This document shows, one piece after another, positions 42,792 through 48,431 of a stretch of 48,431 nucleotides of DNA (position 1 is its first letter; each line of letters opens with the position of its first letter). Below the pieces are notes generated by a model. That model was not told the origin of the DNA. It saw only the letters and a list, made by a program, of their open reading frames with translations, and did no database searches. Source of the stretch: an uncultured Bacteroidales bacterium (GTDB lineage: Bacteria > Bacteroidota > Bacteroidia > Bacteroidales > FEN-979); the NCBI GenBank assembly GCA_903959905.1, contig CAJBYO010000084.1, forward strand, positions 1 to 48,431, read 5' to 3'. Made by a program: the position numbers and the translations under genes.

Positions 42792-45700
42792 ATGAAATCT
42801 TTTACAAAACTTTGTTGCATTGCCCTTTTAGTGCTTGGACAACTTTTCACAACGGTCAATGTCATTTATGCAGTAACTGCAAATCCGGAACCAATTTCAT
42901 ACACCCAGCCTGACGGGTCTAAATTAACAATTTTACTTAGGGGGGATGAATTCATCCATTGGGCCGTCACTACGGACGGTTATACCATCATGACGAATTC
43001 AAAAGGGGCCTACGAATATGCTGCCCTGGATAATACGGGCAGCCTTGTTTTTTCAGGCATCCAGGCCAATGACCCTGTAAAACGGACAGCAAGCGAAAAC
43101 GCCTGGCTTTCGGGCACCGCAAAGGGATTGTATTTCAGTAAGGCACAGGTGCTGAACATGAAAACCACGCTTGAAAATGTCAAGGCTCCGAATGCCCCGC
43201 TGATGGGCACCTTTCCTCCGAGCGGCACACGGAAACTCCTGATGATTCTTGCAAACTTCAGCAACACGACCACTACCTACGGCCAGGCTAACTTCAACAA
43301 TTATATGAACCAGTTAAATTACAATGGAACAGGTAGTTTCAGGGATTATTACATTGAAGTATCCTACGGTCAGCTTATTGTTAACACAACCGTAACTGTG
43401 TGGGTCACTTTACCAAATACGCATGATTACTACGGACCCGACACCAAATGGGGTGAATTTGCCTACCAGGCCGTTGTAGCTGCAAACACCCAGGCAGCTG
43501 TTAATTTTGCTGAGTATGATAACAATTCCGATGGCAGCGTTGACGGTGTTGCTGTTATTCACCAGGGACAGGGACAGGAAGAGACCGGCAATGTCAATGA
43601 TATCTGGTCGCACAGCTGGGACCTGACTTCAGCCGGGTATTCAGCTGCTCAAAGGACCTTTGACGGTGTTCTGGTTGATGATTACACCACGATGCCTGAA
43701 AGAAATTCCACCGGGATGGGAACAATCGGGGTGATGTGCCATGAATTCGGCCACAATCTTGGTGCCCCGGATTTTTATGACACCGACTACTCCACCAACG
43801 GATCATACAGCGGAACAGGTTACTGGGATCTTATGGCCAGCGGATCATGGAACGGTTCCTCAGGAACAAAACCCGCCCACCCCAATGCCTGGATCAAGGC
43901 ATATATGGCCTGGACCACCCCCGTGGTACTTACAACAGGTCAGAACAGGACGCTTCGCAATGCCCAGGTTTACACCGATGCCGTGCGTTTCAACACAACT
44001 ACGTCAAATGAGTATTTCCTTTGTGAAAACAGGCAGCAAACCGGGTTTGATGTCGGAATCCCGGGCCATGGCATGATTATTTACCATGTTGACGGAAACT
44101 ACATTACATTGCACATGTCTGCCAATAATATCAATGCCGGATCCCACCAGGGAATGTACCCTGTGTGTGCAAGTGCAACCGGAAATCCGCCCACCGTTTA
44201 TGGAAGTATCAATGGATCAGCCTGTCCGTACCCAGGCACCGGAAACAAGACTTCCTTTACAGATGTCACCACTCCCCACGCACATTCATGGGCGGGAGCG
44301 AATACCAGCTACCCTTTAACAAGCATTACGGAAAATACATCCACCAAGGAAGTTTCGTTTTGTTTTGCAGGCTGTACCTCTGTAACTGACCCGACGAGCT
44401 TTGCCGCAGCCTCATTCAGCAGCAGCCAGATAAACCTTTCATGGCTACTGAACGGATCAGGCAACCCGGTCATGGTGGCCTACAGTCTGAATTCCACCTT
44501 TGGCAACCCGGTTACCGGAACAAGTTATGTTGCGGGCAACACAATCTCAGGCGGTGGCACGGTGGTTTATAACGGAACCGGAACAGGTTTCAGCCACACA
44601 GGCTTAAATCCGAATACAACATATTACTACAAGGCCTGGTCAGTATCCGGCACTTCCTATTCCAACGGAGTTACTGCAAATGCTGCAACTCCATGTTCAT
44701 CCTATCTGCCGGTCAGTGTAACCATCAGCGCCTCGTCCAATCCGGTTTGTCCTGCAACATCTGTCACATTTACTGCAACACCGGTGAATGGCGGAACCAC
44801 CCCGGCATACCAGTGGAAAAAGAACAGTGCCCTGATCAACGGGGCATTTGCATCAACATACACCACGGTGCCGGCAAACGGCGATATCATCACCTGCATT
44901 GTTACTTCCACAGCTACCTGTGTGACCGGGAACCCGGCAACATCCAACGCGATAACAATGGTTGTCAACCCGCAGCTGCTCGCAGGCTCAATTGCTGCAA
45001 ACCAGACAATATGTACAGGTGCAACACCTTTACTGTTAACCGGCACTGCCCCCGGTAACGGAACAAATCCGGTTTACCAGTGGCAAAGTTCACTTAATAA
45101 CGTCACATTTACGAACATCAGCGGTGCTACCATGCTGAGCTATCGGCCCGGAGCCGCCACCTCAACAACTTATTTCAAGCAGATTCAGAATGCAAGCGGT
45201 ACCTGCGGCGGACCGTTGCCAACCAATACGGTTACCATCTCAGTCAACCCTATACTCCCTGTGAGCGTTTCCATTGCAGCAACGACGCATGTTTGTTCAG
45301 GAACCGTAGTCACATATACGGCTACACCGGTAAACGGAGGAACAACGCCTGCCTATCAGTGGAAGGTAAACGGAACAGTGATACCTGGTGCAACAAGCAG
45401 CACCTATGCATTTGAGCCGGTAACCGGTGATGCAATTACATGTGTTTTGACTTCCGGCGAACCCTGTACGACAGGGAATCCAGCCACGTCAAACACATTA
45501 ACGATGACTGTAGACCCTGTTCTTGTTGTCGGTTCCATCAGTGCAAACCAGACCCTTTGTGCCGGTACGGTTCCGGCTCAGTTAAATGGTGTTTCTCCGG
45601 CAAATGGTACAAGTCCTACCTATCAATGGCAGAGTTCAATAAACAATGTCAGTTTTACCAATATCAATGGAGCCACCGCACTTAATTATCAACCGGGAAC

Positions 45701-48431
45701 TGCTTCATCAACGGTTTATTACAGGCAAATGCAAAATGCATCTGGTACCTGCGGCGGACCGTTGCCTACAAACAGCCTCACCATTTCTGTCAACCCGACA
45801 CTCCCGGTCAGTGTGTCCGTCGCAGCTTCTGCAACCAACATCTGTACAGGCACGGTGGTAACCTACACAGCTACGCCGGTGAATGGAGGAACATCCCCAT
45901 CATACCAATGGAAAGTAAATGGGGCATCCGTTCCCGGGGCAACCAACGCAACTTATGCATTTTCACCTTCCAACGGGAATCTGATCACTTGTTTAATGAC
46001 TTCAAACGGATTGTGTCCAACTGGAAACCCGGCTCTTTCAAATACCGTGACCATGACAGTGAACCCGGCACTTGCTGTCGGATCCATCGGGGCAAACCAG
46101 ACTGTTTGTGCCAATACCCTACCGGCCTTATTAACCGGTATACCTCCTGCCAACGGAACAAATCCGACATACCAGTGGCAAAGTTCAATTAACAATATCA
46201 GTTTTACCAACATCGCTGGGGCAACGGGGTTAAATTACCAGCCCGGGGTTGCCACCGTAACGACTTATTACAGGCAGCTTCAGAATGCAGACGGAACCTG
46301 CGGCGGGCCGCTGGCCACAAATACCGTTACCATTTCAGTCAACCCTCAGCTTCCTGTCAGCGTATCCATCGCGGCCTCCGCCACGACGGTCTGTTCCGGT
46401 ACTGTGGTAACCTTTACGGCAACCCCCGTGAATGGCGGCACATTACCTGTATATCAGTGGACTGTGAACGGGATCAATGTACCCGGAGCGACAAGTGATA
46501 CCTATTCATTTGTACCGATGAACGGCAATACCATTGTTTGTTTACTAACCTCAAATGCCGTATGCGCAACAGGGAACCCAGCCATTTCGAATACTCTTAC
46601 AATGGTGGTGAACCCGGCACTTGCCGTCGGATCGATCAGTGCAAACCAGGTTATCTGCGAGAACACCATTCCGGCACAATTAAATGGTGTACCGCCTTTA
46701 AACGGAACCAACCCGACATACCAGTGGCAGAGTTCCATCAACAACATAAGTTTTGCAAATATCAACGGGGCAACAACCCTGAATTATCAGCCGGGAGTTG
46801 TTACCTCTTCCATCTATTTCAGGCAGATGCAAAATGCCTCCGGAACATGCGGAGGGCCGCTGCCAACCAATACAGTTGCTATTACAGTTAACCCATTGTT
46901 GTTGGCAAGCGTGTCAATCTCAACCTCGGCTAACCCTGTTTGTGCCGGAACATCTGTAACCTATACCGCTACCCCGGTCAACGGCGGAACCTCTCCGGCT
47001 TACCAGTGGAAAGTGAACGGAACAAACGTAAACGGCGCCACCAATGCGATATATACCTTCGTACCGGCTAATGGGGATGCTATTTCCTGTTTGCTGACTT
47101 CCAGTGGAACCTGCATAACAGGGAATCCGGCTATTTCAAATACAATTACAATGTCGGTAAGCTCACAGCTGCCTGTTAGCATTGCTATTTCAGCATCACC
47201 TGCAACACTTTGTGCCGGAGATGCATTAACCTTAACCGCAGTGCCTGTTAACGGTGGTCCCACCCCCATGCTGCAATGGAGAGTGAACGGAATAATTATT
47301 CCGGGAGCTATCAGTCCAACCTTCACCTTTTTTCCGGTTAACGGAGATGTGGTAACATGCACCCTGATATCAAGTCTGACTTGTGTGACCGGCAACCCGG
47401 CTGTTTCAAATCCATTGATTATTTCGGTGAACCCACTGCTTCCTGTTAGTATTTCAATTTCTGCTTCAGCTACCACCGTTTGTGCCGGTACTTCAGTAAC
47501 ATATACTGCCACCCCGGTTAACGGTGGATTTACACCTGGCTACCAGTGGAAAGTGAACGGAGCTAGTGTAAACGGTGCAACAAATGCTGCTTATACCTTT
47601 GTTCCGGCTAACGGAAATACCATCACATGCACCCTGACCTCCAGCGAAACCTGCACAACCGGCAACCCGGCTGTCAGCAACACGGTAACCATGACCGTGA
47701 ACCCGTTATTACCAGTGAGCGTTTCTATCGCTGCATCAGCTACCACAGTTTGTGCCGGTACTTCAGTAACATTAACAGCCACCCCGGTTAACGGTGGATT
47801 AACACCAGGTTACCAGTGGAAAGTGAACGGAACTACTGTAAACGGAGCAACAAATGCCGCCTATACCTTTGTTCCGGCTAACGGAAATACCATCACATGC
47901 ACCCTGACCTCCAGTGAAACCTGCACGAGCGGGAACCCGGCCGTCAGCAACACGGTAACCATGACCGTGAACCCGTTATTACCAGTGAGCGTTTCTATCG
48001 CTGCATCAGCTACCACAGTTTGTGCCGGTACTTCAGTAACATTAACAGCCACCCCGGTTAACGGCGGATTAACACCTGGTTACCTGTGGAAAGTGAACGG
48101 AACTAGTGTAAACGGTGCAACAAATGCTGCTTATACCTTTGTTCCTGCAAATGGAAATACCATCACCTGCACCCTGACCTCCAGTGAAACCTGCACGAGC
48201 GGGAACCCGGCCATCAGCAACACGGTGACCATGACCGTGAACCCGTTATTACCGGTCAGCGTAACCATTGTACCTTCTGCAACCAACGTTTGTGCCGGTA
48301 CTTCAGTAACATTAACTGCCACCCCGGTTAACGGCGGATTAACACCAGGCTACCAGTGGAAAGTAAATGGTGCGAATGTAAACGGTGCAACAAATGCCGC
48401 TTACACCTTTGTTCCGGCAAATGGAAATACC
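42792..48431 (+). CDS. M6 family metalloprotease with long Ig-like repeat array (3' end missing)
   Basis: An open frame of 1880 codons running off the window. Signal peptide 1-27 (ending VIYA). A propeptide-like start (YTQPDGSKLTILLRGDEF, DGYTIM) precedes the M6/immune-inhibitor-A-type catalytic domain. The zinc site is HEFGHNLGAPD (HExxHxxGxxD), His317, Glu318, His321 and Asp327, and DLMASGSWNG (Met-turn region) follows. An FN3-like segment lies at about 530-636. From about residue 639 on there are only Ig-like repeats: type A (about 90 aa, starting LPVSVSI) alternates with type B (about 92 aa, starting AVGSISANQ) four times, then type A alone at least six times. A T9SS sorting domain is expected beyond the window but not seen. 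Confidence 0.93.
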   Translation, partial: MKSFTKLCCIALLVLGQLFTTVNVIYAVTANPEPISYTQPDGSKLTILLRGDEFIHWAVTTDGYTIMTNSKGAYEYAALDNTGSLVFSGIQANDPVKRTASENAWLSGTAKGLYFSKAQVLNMKTTLENVKAPNAPLMGTFPPSGTRKLLMILANFSNTTTTYGQANFNNYMNQLNYNGTGSFRDYYIEVSYGQLIVNTTVTVWVTLPNTHDYYGPDTKWGEFAYQAVVAANTQAAVNFAEYDNNSDGSVDGVAVIHQGQGQEETGNVNDIWSHSWDLTSAGYSAAQRTFDGVLVDDYTTMPERNSTGMGTIGVMCHEFGHNLGAPDFYDTDYSTNGSYSGTGYWDLMASGSWNGSSGTKPAHPNAWIKAYMAWTTPVVLTTGQNRTLRNAQVYTDAVRFNTTTSNEYFLCENRQQTGFDVGIPGHGMIIYHVDGNYITLHMSANNINAGSHQGMYPVCASATGNPPTVYGSINGSACPYPGTGNKTSFTDVTTPHAHSWAGANTSYPLTSITENTSTKEVSFCFAGCTSVTDPTSFAAASFSSSQINLSWLLNGSGNPVMVAYSLNSTFGNPVTGTSYVAGNTISGGGTVVYNGTGTGFSHTGLNPNTTYYYKAWSVSGTSYSNGVTANAATPCSSYLPVSVTISASSNPVCPATSVTFTATPVNGGTTPAYQWKKNSALINGAFASTYTTVPANGDIITCIVTSTATCVTGNPATSNAITMVVNPQLLAGSIAANQTICTGATPLLLTGTAPGNGTNPVYQWQSSLNNVTFTNISGATMLSYRPGAATSTTYFKQIQNASGTCGGPLPTNTVTISVNPILPVSVSIAATTHVCSGTVVTYTATPVNGGTTPAYQWKVNGTVIPGATSSTYAFEPVTGDAITCVLTSGEPCTTGNPATSNTLTMTVDPVLVVGSISANQTLCAGTVPAQLNGVSPANGTSPTYQWQSSINNVSFTNINGATALNYQPGTASSTVYYRQMQNASGTCGGPLPTNSLTISVNPTLPVSVSVAASATNICTGTVVTYTATPVNGGTSPSYQWKVNGASVPGATNATYAFSPSNGNLITCLMTSNGLCPTGNPALSNTVTMTVNPALAVGSIGANQTVCANTLPALLTGIPPANGTNPTYQWQSSINNISFTNIAGATGLNYQPGVATVTTYYRQLQNADGTCGGPLATNTVTISVNPQLPVSVSIAASATTVCSGTVVTFTATPVNGGTLPVYQWTVNGINVPGATSDTYSFVPMNGNTIVCLLTSNAVCATGNPAISNTLTMVVNPALAVGSISANQVICENTIPAQLNGVPPLNGTNPTYQWQSSINNISFANINGATTLNYQPGVVTSSIYFRQMQNASGTCGGPLPTNTVAITVNPLLLASVSISTSANPVCAGTSVTYTATPVNGGTSPAYQWKVNGTNVNGATNAIYTFVPANGDAISCLLTSSGTCITGNPAISNTITMSVSSQLPVSIAISASPATLCAGDALTLTAVPVNGGPTPMLQWRVNGIIIPGAISPTFTFFPVNGDVVTCTLISSLTCVTGNPAVSNPLIISVNPLLPVSISISASATTVCAGTSVTYTATPVNGGFTPGYQWKVNGASVNGATNAAYTFVPANGNTITCTLTSSETCTTGNPAVSNTVTMTVNPLLPVSVSIAASATTVCAGTSVTLTATPVNGGLTPGYQWKVNGTTVNGATNAAYTFVPANGNTITCTLTSSETCTSGNPAVSNTVTMTVNPLLPVSVSIAASATTVCAGTSVTLTATPVNGGLTPGYLWKVNGTSVNGATNAAYTFVPANGNTITCTLTSSETCTSGNPAISNTVTMTVNPLLPVSVTIVPSATNVCAGTSVTLTATPVNGGLTPGYQWKVNGANVNGATNAAYTFVPANGNT
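44706..47435 (+). repeat. Alternating A/B Ig-like repeats in the M6 gene
   Basis: Ten units averaging 273 bp in the order A-B-A-B-A-B-A-B-A-A. A units carry YQWKVNG and SGNPA/TGNPA; B units carry YQWQSS and ASGTCGGPLPTN. Both share a first Cys near position 17 (VCAGT, LCAGT) and a second Cys later, probably an intradomain disulfide. Units are clearly related but diverged in DNA sequence. Confidence 0.85.
47436..48431 (+). repeat. Nearly identical 270-bp (90-aa) tandem repeats
   Basis: Units at 47436-47705, 47706-47975, 47976-48245 and 48246-48431 (cut). Each encodes LLPVSVSIAASATTVCAGTS ... TMTVNP. Long stretches are identical in DNA between units, unlike the older units upstream. Antisense frames recur with the same 270-bp period and are artefacts. 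Confidence 0.95.

Noticed and set aside
47591..48322. Three similar minus-strand frames of 63 aa at 270-bp spacing
   Set aside because: They are antisense shadows of the tandem Ig-like repeats in the M6 gene.

Overview
The window looks like one contig from an uncultured member of the Bacteroidota, probably Bacteroidales-like. The evidence is several secreted proteins with a C-terminal type IX secretion (T9SS) sorting domain, recurrent TAnnTTTG(C) promoter boxes just upstream of genes, a LytS/LytTR two-component pair, a bacterial GH3-type protein and an Rrf2-controlled quinol nitric-oxide reductase. No rRNA, tRNA, CRISPR array, transposase or phage gene was seen.

Layout. 1-355: palindrome-rich, gene-free. 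356-2124: sensor kinase and LytTR response regulator. 2125-2676: gene-free hot spot of short repeats. 2677-4889 (minus): LysE-type exporter and GH3 protein. 5001-7955: RluA-type pseudouridine synthase, converging on a SpoU/TrmH methylase and a secreted alpha/beta hydrolase. 8037-15135: a nitric-oxide response locus (Rrf2 regulator, ferredoxin, qNor, cupin, DUF438/hemerythrin/PAS protein, DUF2249 protein, PepSY-type membrane protein). 15173-16301: small secreted protein and DUF2177 membrane protein. 16340-19013 (minus): GNAT, PHP phosphatase and U32 peptidase. 19247-21562: pabA (minus) and pabB-pabC (plus) for p-aminobenzoate. 21603-25533: two lipoproteins, aspS and a YCII protein. 26123-48431: five very large secreted proteins in tandem on the plus strand, the last cut by the window end.

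The last 22 kb is a T9SS cargo cluster. It holds a propeller-like protein, an Asp-box sialidase-fold-like protein, a gingipain-like C25 protease, an M14 carboxypeptidase and an M6 metalloprotease. Four of them share a shuffled set of PKD, CUB-like, jelly-roll, Ig-like and C-terminal modules. The M6 protein carries a long array of Ig-like repeats, ending in almost identical 270-bp units that run off the contig.

The other theme is non-coding. Many gene boundaries carry short degenerate arrays with 7-, 8- or 9-bp units. They straddle stop codons, sit directly upstream of -7 boxes, occur as inverted pairs around pabA and around the 2.2-2.6 kb gap, and in one case are translated inside a gene. A separate 28-bp palindrome is inserted in frame in the ferredoxin gene. 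These arrays also create false N-terminal extensions of two reading frames (U32 peptidase and YCII protein), for which corrected starts are given.
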